A stretch of 64,000 bases of DNA from the NCBI GenBank assembly GCA_027214125.1, contig JAPWHF010000009.1, positions 186,001 through 250,000 on the forward strand, read 5' to 3'. The stretch is from Zoogloeaceae bacterium G21618-S1. GTDB taxonomy: Bacteria; Pseudomonadota; Gammaproteobacteria; Burkholderiales; Rhodocyclaceae. A program made the position numbers and the translations under genes. The notes below the pieces were generated by a model, which was not told the DNA's origin, did no database searches, and worked only from the letters and a program-made list of their open reading frames with translations. Below are positions 55,917 to 64,000 of the stretch, piece by piece (position 1 is the stretch's first letter; every line of letters begins with the position of its first letter).

Positions 55917-58013
55917 ATGCGCCAACCCGCTTTCACGCCCCGCCCCTTGCTCCTTGCCCTGCTGCCTTTCTTTGCCGGCAGTGCGATGGCCGCCGACACG
56001 GCCACGGTCCTTAACCCGATGGTGGTCACCGGAAGTCGCGCTGAGGCGGCGAGCTTTGATCTGCCCTACTCGATCGACGTGGTCGACAGCCGCACGATCG
56101 GTGAGGGCAAGCTCGGGGTGAATGCCTCCGAAGCACTGGCGGGCGTCCCCGGGCTGGTGATACAGAACCGCAACAACTACGCGCAGGACTTGCAGATTTC
56201 GTCTCGTGGCTTCGGCACACGGGCGGCCTTCGGGGTGCGCGGCATCAAGCTGATCACTGACGGCATCCCGGCCAGCACACCGGACGGCCAGGGCCAGGCA
56301 GCCACCTTCAACCTCGACACCGCCGAGCGCATCGAGGTGCTGCGCGGGCCCTTCTCCAGCGTGTATGGCGCCAGCTCCGGCGGCGTGATTCAGCTCTTTT
56401 CGCGCGATGGCAAAGGCGCGCCCAGCCTCAAGGCAGGCGTCACAGCCGGCGCGTGGGGCACCAGCAAGATTGAGCTGGGCGCCGAGGGTGCGGTGGGCAA
56501 AACCGGCTACATCCTCAACACCTCGCGCTTCGACAGCAATGGCTTCCGCGACCACAGCGCAGTGACGCGCGACCAGGTCTTCGGCAAGCTCAGCTTTGTG
56601 CCCGATGCCGACAGCACGCTCAAATTTACTGTCAGTTCGCTCAAGCAAAACGGTACGCAAGACCCGCTCGGCCTCAAGTGGGCGACCTTCAAGGCCGACC
56701 CGACTGCCGTCGAGAGCAACGCCACCACTTTCAACACCCGCAAGCACATTGACCACATGCAGGGCGGCTTGCAGTACGCCCGGCAGTTTGGCGCGGGGCG
56801 GCTGGAGTTCAATGCCTACGCCGGCACGCGCAGCGTGACGCAGTATCTGTCGATCCCCAGCTTCGTGCAGGCGCCAGCATCGCACTCGGGCGGCGTGGTT
56901 GATTTTGACCGCAGCTTCCATGGCTTTGGCGCACGCTGGATTCACACGCTCGACGCAGGCCCCGGCATGCTGACCCTGACCGGCGGGCTCGACTACGACC
57001 GCTCAGAAGACGACCGCAAGGGCTACGAGAACTTCATCGGCACCACCCTGGGCGTCAAGGGCGCGCTTCGCCGCGACGAGATCAACACCGTCACCAGCCT
57101 GGACCCCTACGCGCAGGCGAGCTGGAAAGTCGGCGACGTCACGCTGCAAGCTGGTCTGCGGCACAGCCATGTGGAGTACGAGGTGGACGACGCCTATCTG
57201 TCGAACGGCGACGGCAGCGGCGAGGTGAGCTATCGCAAAACCACCCCCGCCGTTGGCGTGCTGTGGGCGGTCACGCCGGCGCTCAATCTGTATGCCAGTG
57301 CAGCGCGCGGCTTCGAGACACCGACCGTCACCGAGATGTCCTACGCCAGCGCCGGCGGCGGTTTCAACTTTGACCTCAAGCCGGCCCGCAGCGTGCAGGT
57401 CGAACTCGGCGCCAAGGCCTTCCTCAGCGACGACACCCGTCTCAACGCGGCGGTTTTCCAGATCCGCACCGACGACGAACTGGTAGTCGCCAGTTCCTCG
57501 GGCGGGCGCACGGTGTACGCCAACGCAGCCAAAACCCTGCGCCAGGGCATGGAGATCGCACTGGATTCGGAATTCTCCGAACAGTGGCGCGCCCGCCTGG
57601 CCGTGACCTGGCTGCGCGCCATCTACGACGGCGCCTTCACCAACGGCAGTAACAACGTGGCCGACGGATCGCGCATGCCCGGCATCCCGGCCACCAGCGC
57701 CTTCGGCGAGATCGTATGGCAGCCGCGCAGCGATCTGTCCGCCGCACTGGAGACCCAGTACCGCAGCAAAGTGTATGTGGAAGACAGCAACACCGAGCGC
57801 GCCGCACCGGCCTACACCGTCTTCAACCTGCGCCTGGCGGCCGAACAAAAAATGGGGCCATGGAAACTGACAGAAATGGTCCGCCTCGACAACCTGTTTG
57901 ACCGGACCTATGTCGGCTCGGTCATCGTCGGCGACGGCAATGGCCGCTTCTACGAACCGGGCAGCGGCTTTGGCTGGTTTGCCGGTGTGTCGGCACGCTA
58001 CAGCTTCGACTGA
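55917..58013 (+). CDS. TonB-dependent receptor
   Basis: 698-residue outer-membrane receptor with a signal peptide (LLLALLPFFAGSAMA), a TonB-box-like VLNPMVVTGSR, a plug domain (VNASEALAGVPGLVIQNRNNYAQDLQISSRGFG, YGASSGGVIQLFSRDG) and a barrel ending SARYSFD. The Phe-terminal strand is slightly modified (final Asp). ATG 55917 gives the family length. It is followed by a strong terminator and is a single-gene unit. The substrate (siderophore or other) is not readable; no transport genes are beside it. Confidence 0.9.
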   Translation: MRQPAFTPRPLLLALLPFFAGSAMAADTATVLNPMVVTGSRAEAASFDLPYSIDVVDSRTIGEGKLGVNASEALAGVPGLVIQNRNNYAQDLQISSRGFGTRAAFGVRGIKLITDGIPASTPDGQGQAATFNLDTAERIEVLRGPFSSVYGASSGGVIQLFSRDGKGAPSLKAGVTAGAWGTSKIELGAEGAVGKTGYILNTSRFDSNGFRDHSAVTRDQVFGKLSFVPDADSTLKFTVSSLKQNGTQDPLGLKWATFKADPTAVESNATTFNTRKHIDHMQGGLQYARQFGAGRLEFNAYAGTRSVTQYLSIPSFVQAPASHSGGVVDFDRSFHGFGARWIHTLDAGPGMLTLTGGLDYDRSEDDRKGYENFIGTTLGVKGALRRDEINTVTSLDPYAQASWKVGDVTLQAGLRHSHVEYEVDDAYLSNGDGSGEVSYRKTTPAVGVLWAVTPALNLYASAARGFETPTVTEMSYASAGGGFNFDLKPARSVQVELGAKAFLSDDTRLNAAVFQIRTDDELVVASSSGGRTVYANAAKTLRQGMEIALDSEFSEQWRARLAVTWLRAIYDGAFTNGSNNVADGSRMPGIPATSAFGEIVWQPRSDLSAALETQYRSKVYVEDSNTERAAPAYTVFNLRLAAEQKMGPWKLTEMVRLDNLFDRTYVGSVIVGDGNGRFYEPGSGFGWFAGVSARYSFD

Positions 58014-58386
58014 TCAAGGATCAACCTCTGGGGCGCAGCTCACCCCTTCAAGCCCGCTTCGGCGGGCTTTTTCTTTTTGTGCCGCCCTGGCATGCCGAGC
58101 CTGCACAACGGGCACCTGCCCCATCGCGCAGCAACACTGTCCATTCGCTGTACAACCCCCCTCCAGCCCATCGAAACGCCAGCGGCATGCGCCACCAGCC
58201 CGAACCCGCATGGGTACGCGCTTTGCGCCACACCAGGCACTTCGCAAAGCGGTGACAAACAGCGCAGGCACGAAGATCGCGACCTATGACTTGCGCCGTG
58301 ACGACGGTGGAGCACATCCGTCACAGGGAGGCGACTGCGCATCTGGCGCGGACATTCCATAAAGACCATGCATTGGAGACAAACAC
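58014..58386. other. intergenic region between TonB receptor and porin
   Basis: Holds the terminator at 58051-58079. The rest shows no gene I can support; the short frames lack start signals. It presumably includes the porin promoter and leader, for which I see no clear consensus. Confidence 0.6.
58051..58079 (+). terminator. intrinsic terminator after the TonB receptor gene
   Basis: Stem AGCCCGC-TTCG-GCGGGCT (58051-58068) followed by a T-rich stretch (TTTTCTTTTTG), 38 bp after the receptor stop. Textbook intrinsic terminator. Confidence 0.93.
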
Positions 58387-59559
58387 ATGCAAAAAACGCT
58401 CATCGCCCGCGCCATCGGCGTGGCTCTTATCACCGCTTCGGGCTGTGCCGGCGCCGTCAGCTTTACCGACGGCGACAAGACGCTGGACATCAACACCACG
58501 GTCAACGGCTTCTACGCCTTCCGCACGACTGAAGACGACCGCGGCAAGGTGAACAACTCAGGCATCACCAACGGCCTGCTGCCGGGCTGGATCAACTTCG
58601 TGTTCACCACCAAGGCTGAAGGGCTGGACATCAAGGCACACGTGGGCTTTGCCCCGGGCCTGAACAACGATTCCAGCGTGGTCGGCCTGCCGATCAGCAA
58701 GAGCGGCAGCGGACGTCAGGATCCGTACTCGCAGATCGACACCCGCAACCTGTACTTCCAGTTCGGCAACGAGAACATGGGTACGGTCAAGATCGGTCGC
58801 GACATCGGCCTGTTCGCCCAGAAAGTCATTCTCTCCGACATGACCCTGCTCGGCCTGGGTGGCACCACCGGCGCCTCGATTCCGTACAACACCACCTTCG
58901 GCATGATCGCCCACGGTTACATGTACACCGGCTTCCAGCCGCAGATCACCTACACCACGCCGAACATGAGCGGTTTCTCGGCTTCGGTCGGTATCTTCCA
59001 GCCGAGCGACTTCATCGGCAGCGGTGAGACCTCCACACCGGGTCTGCAAGCCATCGCCAGCTACGACTGGACGGGCAGCAACCCGGGGTCGGTCTGGGGC
59101 GGCCTGATCCACCAAAATACCGACGAAGGTTTGAGCAACACCAAAACCTTCAGCGCTCGGGGTTTCGAACTCGGCGCCAAGATGGCCTTCGGTCAGTTCG
59201 AGGCACTGGCTTACGGGTTCAACGGCAAAGGCCTGGGTCTGTCCACCGTCGGCGCCCTGTTCCACTCGCCCAACGGCGAATCCGACAGCTCGGGCTACTT
59301 CCTGCAAGGCACCTACAAGTTCGGCGCCACGAAGGTGGGCCTGAACTACGGCGAGAACAAAGACAAGGGCGGCACGCTGACCGGCAGCAACAAGTTCCGC
59401 GGCACGACGCTGGGCGTCTACCACACGCTCAACAAGTACATCACCCTCGTTGGCGAAATCAACCAGGAAAAATCCAGCGGCCCCGACGCCATCAACTCGG
59501 GCGGCAACGGCGACCTGAAGACCCGCACCATCTCCCTCGGGGGCATCGTCTTTTTCTAA
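58387..59559 (+). CDS. outer-membrane porin
   Basis: 390-residue porin with a signal peptide (IGVALITASGCAGA) followed by FTDGDKTLDINTTVNGFYAF and a chain of amphipathic strands ending in ISLGGIVFF with a C-terminal Phe, the sorting mark of outer-membrane barrels. It resembles the DcaP/porin-type proteins of Betaproteobacteria. It contains several Gly/Asn/Ser-rich loops (IGSGETSTPG, GNGDLKT). It has its own terminator and is a single-gene unit. Substrate preference is unknown. Confidence 0.88.
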   Translation: MQKTLIARAIGVALITASGCAGAVSFTDGDKTLDINTTVNGFYAFRTTEDDRGKVNNSGITNGLLPGWINFVFTTKAEGLDIKAHVGFAPGLNNDSSVVGLPISKSGSGRQDPYSQIDTRNLYFQFGNENMGTVKIGRDIGLFAQKVILSDMTLLGLGGTTGASIPYNTTFGMIAHGYMYTGFQPQITYTTPNMSGFSASVGIFQPSDFIGSGETSTPGLQAIASYDWTGSNPGSVWGGLIHQNTDEGLSNTKTFSARGFELGAKMAFGQFEALAYGFNGKGLGLSTVGALFHSPNGESDSSGYFLQGTYKFGATKVGLNYGENKDKGGTLTGSNKFRGTTLGVYHTLNKYITLVGEINQEKSSGPDAINSGGNGDLKTRTISLGGIVFF

Positions 59560-59592
59560 GAGCACGAAAAAGACAGTCTCCCTCGACTTGTG

Positions 59593-59617
59593 CGGCGCCT
59601 TCGGGCGCCGTTTTTTT
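59593..59617 (+). terminator. intrinsic terminator after the porin gene
   Basis: Stem CGGCGCC-TTCG-GGCGCCG (59593-59610) followed by seven Ts, 33 bp after the porin stop. Confidence 0.93.
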
Positions 59618-59654
59618 GGCGGTAGAATCAGCTCACATTCATCGGGAGACCCGC

Positions 59655-60140
59655 ATGCCCCGACGCCCCCGACTGAGCACAGCGCTCAGCCTGATCCTTG
59701 CCCTGAGCCTGAGCACGATCGCCCGCGCCGACGACATCGTCCATCAGCGCCTCAACACCAAGGATTACGCCACCGCCCGCATCGCCGTGACCGACGCCAT
59801 CATCGACGAAGGCTTGCGCGTGGCGTCAGTCAGCAATTTTGGCGACATGCTGGCACGCACCGACGCCGACCTGCACCACGGCGCAACCCCGTATCGCCAT
59901 GCCGAAGTGTTCGCCTTTTGCAGCGTCCAGGTCGCCGCGCAACTGGTGAACGAAGCGCCAGAGCACATCGCCTATTGCCCACTCACCATCGCCATCTATC
60001 AACTGGACAAGGAAGCGGGATATCCCGTCCATATCCTGTTTCGTCCGCCGAGCAGCAATAGCCCGGGCGGGCAATCAGGTCTGACCTTGCTCAATCGCAT
60101 CGTCGGCCGGGTTCAGCATAATTTTCCGGCGCCGAAGTAG
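59655..60140 (+). CDS. secreted DUF302 family protein
   Basis: 161-residue protein with a signal peptide (LSLILALSLSTIARA) followed by a DUF302 domain: DDIVHQRLNTKDYATARIAVTDAIIDEGLRVASVSNFGDML, with YRHAEVFAFCSVQVAAQLV and the YPVHILFRPP ending. The domain has a small alpha/beta fold found alone or beside haem or copper proteins; no function is established. The ATG at 59655 follows CGGGAGA. A TAGAAT sequence shortly upstream (59633) could be the -10 box of its own promoter. Confidence 0.88.
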   Translation: MPRRPRLSTALSLILALSLSTIARADDIVHQRLNTKDYATARIAVTDAIIDEGLRVASVSNFGDMLARTDADLHHGATPYRHAEVFAFCSVQVAAQLVNEAPEHIAYCPLTIAIYQLDKEAGYPVHILFRPPSSNSPGGQSGLTLLNRIVGRVQHNFPAPK

Positions 60141-60210
60141 CAGCGGCAGTCGCGCAAGAACGGAGACGTCAACGCAAAACGCGGCGCAAGGCCGCGTTCT
60201 ACAAGGGGGT

Positions 60211-60298
60211 TGGCGGAAGCTCAGGGATTCGAACCCTGGATACCTTTCGGTATGCCGGTTTTCAAGACCGGTGCAATCGACCACTCTGCCAAGCTTCC
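60211..60298 (-). tRNA. tRNA-Ser (anticodon UGA)
   Basis: The minus strand from 60298 gives an 88-base tRNA with the acceptor stem GGAAGCT/AGCTTCC, an anticodon stem-loop ACCGG-TCTTGAAAA-CCGG reading UGA, the long variable arm of serine tRNAs (TACCGAAAGGTA stem-loop), a GGTTCGAATCC T-loop and an encoded CCA end. It reads UCA (and other UCN) codons. Confidence 0.95.
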
Positions 60299-60366
60299 AT
60301 TTTGTCCGCGCTCGCCGGTTTCACGAGCTGGCGCGGCCCGGAGTATAGCCGATTGTGCCGCCCCCG

Positions 60367-61668
60367 TCAGTCGCGCTCGAACAGCGCAATCGATTCCACA
60401 TGCGAGGTTTGCGGAAACATGTTGGCAATGCCCACGCCCTTGAGCCTGTAGCCTTTTTCATAGGTCAGTACTGCGGCATCGCGAGCGAGCGAGGCCGGAT
60501 TACAGGACACGTAGACGATCCGGCTCGGCGCATCTTCACCCAGGGCGCGGACGACGGCATTTGCCCCGTCACGCGGCGGATCGATGAGCAGTTTATCGAG
60601 TTTGCCGAAAGCCGCGATGCTGTCTTCGGTGGCTTCAAACAGGTTGGCCGCATAAAACTCGGTACGCTCCGCCAGGCCATTGGCACGAGCGTTCTCTGCG
60701 GCGCGGGCCACCAGGGCATCGCTACCCTCGACGCCAATGACCGTTGCTCCGGAACGTGCGATCGGCAGGCTGAAGTTGCCAAGCCCACAGAACAGATCGG
60801 CAATGCGCTCGCCGGGCTGCGGATCGAGCAGCAACATCGCACGACGCATCAGCACCCGATTGATCGGAATGTTCACCTGCGTAAAGTCGTTGGGCCGGAA
60901 GGTCATCGTCACATCGAACTCCGGCATGCTGTATGTCAGCGCTGGTGCGGCTTGCGGATGAACACAATAGGCCGACGTGGGGCCGGCGGGTTGCAGCCAG
61001 ACCTGGACCGAATGAGCCTCCGAAAACTGTCGCAATTTAGCTAGATCATCGTCGCTCAACTCCACCAGATTGCGAAACACCAGAACGGTTTCGGTGTCGC
61101 CAACGGCAATCTCGATTTGCGGCACGCGATCGGGTACCGATAAACCCGCGATCAAGCCACGCATCTGCGGCAGCAGGTCCGAAATATGCCGCGGAAGAAT
61201 CTGACAAGACGTCATGTCGGCAATATAGCTGCTGCGCTTTTCGTGAAACCCCACCAACACGCCGCCCTTCGATGGCACATGGCGTACCCCGATGCGGGCG
61301 CGGTAACGATACCCCCAGGGCGCGCCAACCACGGCCGGATACATGATGGCAGGCTTGAGTCGGGCGATATGCCAAAACGCGTCTTCGAGCACACGCTGCT
61401 TCGCCGCGGCCTGCGCGTTGGAATCGAAATGCTGCATCGAGCAACCGCCGCACTTGTCGAAAAAGGCACATTTCGGCATCACCCGCTGCGCGCTGGCGCG
61501 AATGATTTTGGTGATCTCGGCTTGCTCGTAAGTCTTCTTCTTCCGGACAACGGAATACTCAACCTCCTCGCCCGGCAACGCGCCATCGACAAACACAGCC
61601 TTCCCTTCTGCGGAGCGCGTCACACCCCGACCTTCATGGTCGAGCGATTGGATGATGGCAATGGGCAT
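60367..61668 (-). CDS. rlmD: 23S rRNA (uracil-1939-C5)-methyltransferase
   Basis: 433-residue RlmD. It has a TRAM-like N-terminal domain ([32 protein letters not shown]) and a 4Fe-4S site with Cys67, Cys73 and Cys76 ([10 protein letters not shown]). The methyltransferase core has [15 protein letters not shown] and [10 protein letters not shown], and the catalytic Cys is in [13 protein letters not shown]. It makes 5-methyluridine 1939 in 23S rRNA. The length is typical (about 430). It is divergent from the lipoprotein gene across a 330-bp gap. Confidence 0.95.
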   Translation of the reverse strand: MPIAIIQSLDHEGRGVTRSAEGKAVFVDGALPGEEVEYSVVRKKKTYEQAEITKIIRASAQRVMPKCAFFDKCGGCSMQHFDSNAQAAAKQRVLEDAFWHIARLKPAIMYPAVVGAPWGYRYRARIGVRHVPSKGGVLVGFHEKRSSYIADMTSCQILPRHISDLLPQMRGLIAGLSVPDRVPQIEIAVGDTETVLVFRNLVELSDDDLAKLRQFSEAHSVQVWLQPAGPTSAYCVHPQAAPALTYSMPEFDVTMTFRPNDFTQVNIPINRVLMRRAMLLLDPQPGERIADLFCGLGNFSLPIARSGATVIGVEGSDALVARAAENARANGLAERTEFYAANLFEATEDSIAAFGKLDKLLIDPPRDGANAVVRALGEDAPSRIVYVSCNPASLARDAAVLTYEKGYRLKGVGIANMFPQTSHVESIALFERD

Positions 61669-61998
61669 GGTCAGCTGATCGTCAAGAAAGGCGGTATTGT
61701 AACGACCCCTCGGGCGACATCAATCCTTCATTTTGCAACACCACCAACTATCAGAAACGGCGCAAAACACCCGACAATGAAACACTTCGACACAACGCAC
61801 AATCTGAAACAATTTAATTAGTCTCTCAGAACACCAACAACCGCGGCAGAACTAGGGTTTGGGGCCGTCAAATGATGTTGCGGCACAGCAACAAAGCACT
61901 TGTATGCCATGATGTGCGTGCTACTATTTTTCATGACTCCTGTATTAGGCAGGATCAACATCAACGTAACGCCCAACCCAAGAAAGAGGCCCCCGAAT
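61669..61998. other. intergenic region between rlmD and the lipoprotein gene
   Basis: About 330 bp, lower in GC than the genes around it, with no supported coding region. It must hold the divergent promoters of rlmD and the lipoprotein gene; only the latter has a recognisable candidate (61900-61927). Confidence 0.6.
61900..61927 (+). promoter_or_regulatory. possible sigma70 promoter of the lipoprotein gene
   Basis: TTGTAT (61900-61905) and TACTAT (61922-61927) separated by 16 bases, about 72 bp before the ATG. The spacing is acceptable and the -10 box is good, but no transcription start can be confirmed. Confidence 0.4.
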
Positions 61999-62403
61999 AT
62001 GAAGAATTCTCTCCTCGTCGCCGCCCTTGTCGCTCTCGCCGTGTCCGCCTGCGGACAAAAAGAAGAGCCGGCTGCACCGGTCGCTGCCCCGGCCGTTGAA
62101 GCCCCTGCCGCTGCTCCGGTCACCGAAGCCCCTGCCGAGGCCGCCAAGGAGATGAGCGCTGCTGACGCCGCCAAAGACAGCGCGGCTGCTGCCGCTGATT
62201 CCGCTAAGGATGCCGCGGGTCACGCGATGGACGCTGCCAAGGAAGGCGCAACCGCCGCAGTCGAAGCCACTGGCGACGCTGCTGCCGCTGCCAAGGAAGC
62301 CGCCGGCAATGCCGTTGAATCTGCCAAGGAAGCAGCTGGCAACGCTGTTGAAGCTGCCAAAGAAGCCGCAGCCGATGCCAAGCCGGAAATGCCCAAGCAG
62401 TAA
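61999..62403 (+). CDS. alanine-rich repeat lipoprotein
   Basis: 134-residue lipoprotein: signal peptide with lipobox LAVSAC (Cys18-19 region), a Pro/Ala-rich spacer (PAAPVAAPAVEAPAAAPVTEAPAEA), then about eight 11-mer-like amphipathic repeats (AAKEAAGNAVESAKEAAGNAVEAAKEAAADA) resembling late-embryogenesis-abundant or apolipoprotein helices. ATG 61999 has AAGAGG upstream; a longer upstream reading lacks a lipobox in the right place. It probably lies on the outer or inner membrane and may stabilise the envelope under stress. The function is unknown. Confidence 0.85.
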   Translation: MKNSLLVAALVALAVSACGQKEEPAAPVAAPAVEAPAAAPVTEAPAEAAKEMSAADAAKDSAAAAADSAKDAAGHAMDAAKEGATAAVEATGDAAAAAKEAAGNAVESAKEAAGNAVEAAKEAAADAKPEMPKQ

Positions 62404-62423
62404 GCACCTCATCTGTTGCAATC

Positions 62424-62452
62424 AAAAAACCTCGCTTCGGCGGGGTTTTTTG
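62424..62452. terminator. terminator between the lipoprotein and WalJ-like genes
   Basis: Stem AACCTCGC-TTCG-GCGGGGTT (one G-U pair) with A-run before and T-run after (62424-62452). It works for the plus-strand lipoprotein gene and, read in reverse, for the minus-strand MBL gene ending at 62453. Confidence 0.88.
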
Positions 62453-63229
62453 TTATTTATGCCGCAATTCCATCCATTCTGACCCAGCCTGCTGCGTGGC
62501 GATTTGCCAGGCGATTGGCGTGTCAGTGAGCGCCTGAACCAGGCAGGCCGTCACATGCGCCGGATCATTGTTGGTTTCACTCAGATGCGCAGCAAGCACA
62601 ACTTGCAGGTCATCACCGCGCAAGGCGCACAACAACTCCGCCGCAACGCGATTCTCCAGATGGCCGAGGCCGCCGCTGATCCGCGCCTTCAAGCTCGCCG
62701 GATAGGGGCCGTGCGCGAGCATGGCGGCATCGTGGTTGAACTCCAGCATCAATCCTGCACAGCCTCGCAGCGTATCGCGCATTGATGCGGTTACGCGACC
62801 CGCGTCGGTCAAGACGCCCAGCGACAATCCCTCCGCCGACACGACGAACTGGATAGGTTGTTCCGCGTCATGCGGAACGGCGTAAGGACGAATCTGGAGG
62901 TCCTGGATGACGAAATCGGCGGTGCCATCGATGTCTTCGAGACAAGGGACGGCGATTTGACGACGTGCCAATGCGCGACGGGTGCCGGCTGAGGCATACA
63001 CCGGGCAGGAAAAACGTTTGGCGAGGGCCGCAACCCCGGCCACATGATCGCTGTGCTCGTGAGTGAGGAGCACAGCGTCAATTTGCTCTGGCACGACGCC
63101 CAGTCGCGCCAGGCGCTGCGCGAGCACGCGTGGCCCGAAGCCACAATCGATCAGCAGGCGCGTTCGCCCCGACTGGACCAGCAGCGCGTTGCCGCGGCTG
63201 CCGCTGCCCAGCGAGGCGAAGCGGATCAC
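62453..63229 (-). CDS. MBL-fold hydrolase (YycJ/WalJ-like)
   Basis: 258-residue cytosolic metallo-beta-lactamase-fold protein: MIRFASLGSGSRGNALLVQ at the start (family mark of the YycJ/WalJ group), metal ligands in LTHEHSDHVAG, then PHDAEQPIQFVV, LTDAGRVT, LEFNHDAAML and a C-terminal AHLSETNND. WalJ-like proteins are predicted nucleases or phosphodiesterases linked to cell-wall or DNA processes. ATG 63229 overlaps the bamC stop (ATGA), and this bamC-MBL pair is usual in Betaproteobacteria. Confidence 0.9.
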   Translation of the reverse strand: MIRFASLGSGSRGNALLVQSGRTRLLIDCGFGPRVLAQRLARLGVVPEQIDAVLLTHEHSDHVAGVAALAKRFSCPVYASAGTRRALARRQIAVPCLEDIDGTADFVIQDLQIRPYAVPHDAEQPIQFVVSAEGLSLGVLTDAGRVTASMRDTLRGCAGLMLEFNHDAAMLAHGPYPASLKARISGGLGHLENRVAAELLCALRGDDLQVVLAAHLSETNNDPAHVTACLVQALTDTPIAWQIATQQAGSEWMELRHK

Positions 63230-64000
63230 TTCAGCTGTTCGTGCAGCAGGCTGAGGATCTTGGTAGCGGTCTGCGAGGTGTCCTCGCCGCCTTCACGCGT
63301 GAGCACCCGGACGCGACTTCGGTCGGCGTTTTCGCCCGCCACTTGAATCCGATACTCGCTGCCCGACACCGCGGGTTTGTCGTTGCTGCGCCAGAACGCC
63401 AGTTTGGCCAGGAAGCCTTCGGGCTTCTTGGTGTTGTTGTCGAGTTCCGGATCGATGTAGCGCACGTAGTAAACGCCTTCTGACCGGTTACGATCCTGCA
63501 CTGTGAAACCGATACGATCGAGCGCGAGACCGACACGGCGCCATGCGCGATCGAAGGGCTCGTCGACCTTGAGCTGGGTCTGCCCGCCTGCAGTCGCCAG
63601 CGTGGCTTGCTCTGGCCGTGGTGCGACCGCAACACTCTCCTCTGCCCGCTTTTCTTCGGCGCCCAGATGCACCATCAGACGGCGCAGCATTTCGGCTTCG
63701 AGTTCCGGATCGGCCGGACGCGGTTGCCACACGGTGGTGGATTTCGATTCGTTTTCGTAGATTTCCATCATGCCGCGGTGGCTGATGAATACCTCGACCG
63801 TACCCGGCTCTATACCCTTCTCGATACGAGTGCGGAACTTGTCGCGCTCGGGCGTCGAATACAGGCCATCAAGCACCTTGCCCAACGTCGAACGAATGAT
63901 GTCTTGCGGAATCTTGGCGCGGTCTTCGGCCCAGTCGGTTTCGAGTACGCCGATTTCCGGCGAATCGATGTTCAGAATAAAGCCGAGCTCGATCCAGAAG
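63226..64000 (-). CDS. bamC: outer-membrane assembly lipoprotein BamC (5' end beyond the window)
   Basis: The C-terminal 258 residues of BamC are visible; the lipoprotein leader and start lie beyond 64000. The frame continues through 63885 (a TTG within the gene, not the start). The segment VLETDWAEDRAKIPQDIIRSTLG is diagnostic of BamC, the NlpB-family component of the beta-barrel assembly machine. The two helix-grip domains follow (ISHRGMMEIYENESKS..., QTQLKVDEPFDRAWRRVGLALDRIGFTVQDRNRSEGVYYVRYIDPE). It overlaps the WalJ-like gene by four bases. Confidence 0.93.
   Translation of the reverse strand, partial: FWIELGFILNIDSPEIGVLETDWAEDRAKIPQDIIRSTLGKVLDGLYSTPERDKFRTRIEKGIEPGTVEVFISHRGMMEIYENESKSTTVWQPRPADPELEAEMLRRLMVHLGAEEKRAEESVAVAPRPEQATLATAGGQTQLKVDEPFDRAWRRVGLALDRIGFTVQDRNRSEGVYYVRYIDPELDNNTKKPEGFLAKLAFWRSNDKPAVSGSEYRIQVAGENADRSRVRVLTREGGEDTSQTATKILSLLHEQLK

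Overview
The window reads as chromosomal DNA of a high-GC betaproteobacterium. The BamC/MBL pair, RlmD, an aromatic-amine dehydrogenase operon and a large PQQ-alcohol dehydrogenase locus together suggest the Azoarcus/Thauera/Aromatoleum (Rhodocyclales) group. That placement is inference from gene content; there is no rRNA here. No phage, insertion sequence or CRISPR array was seen.

Left part (1-11551, all minus strand) is one long run of tightly spaced genes. It starts at 11551 with aauB-aauE-aauD-aauA (tryptophan-tryptophylquinone aralkylamine dehydrogenase and its maturation proteins) and a cytochrome c. It continues through a DUF1329 / DUF1302 / RND exporter / YCF48-like module of unknown substrate, a TerB-like protein and an aldehyde dehydrogenase cut by the window edge. 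A divergent AraC-family regulator (11902) faces it across a 350-bp gap with two pairs of direct repeats.

Middle part (12942-41924) is a quinoprotein alcohol-oxidation region. It holds an AcoR-like sigma54 activator; pedF, a PedG/MoxJ-like binding protein, a beta-propeller protein and cytochrome b561; an ExaC-type aldehyde dehydrogenase with a DUF779 protein; a second AcoR-like activator; and a kinase/regulator pair with a double-Cache protein. It also holds two PQQ dehydrogenases: one with Trp-Asp-Phe-Ser at the metal site (calcium type, pedE/exaA-like) and one with Trp-Asp-Tyr-Asp (lanthanide type, pedH-like). Divergent from pedH lies a six-gene, translationally coupled operon: SoxYZ-like carrier, MBL hydrolase, TonB receptor, histidine kinase, response regulator and a NosR/NirI-like flavo-iron-sulfur membrane protein. 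Four sigma54 -24/-12 elements, and pairs of TGYTCC-N5-GGARCA-like sites spaced exactly 19 bp apart upstream of them, appear to tie pedF, exaC, pedH and the relay operon into one regulon.

Right part (41986-64000) is mostly housekeeping or general accessory genes: a tandem HD-GYP protein and a GGDEF protein; an ABC-F ATPase; a SulP transporter with a tandem Usp; a TetR regulator with paired operators and its oxidoreductase; and an AraC/SDR/DUF2269/DUF4166 cluster. YajD, a SUI1 protein, a TonB receptor, a porin and a DUF302 protein follow, then tRNA-Ser(UGA), RlmD, an alanine-rich repeat lipoprotein, a WalJ-like MBL protein and the 3' part of bamC. A small lower-GC stretch (about 24.4-25.3 kb) with an unfamiliar gene and several palindromes looks acquired.
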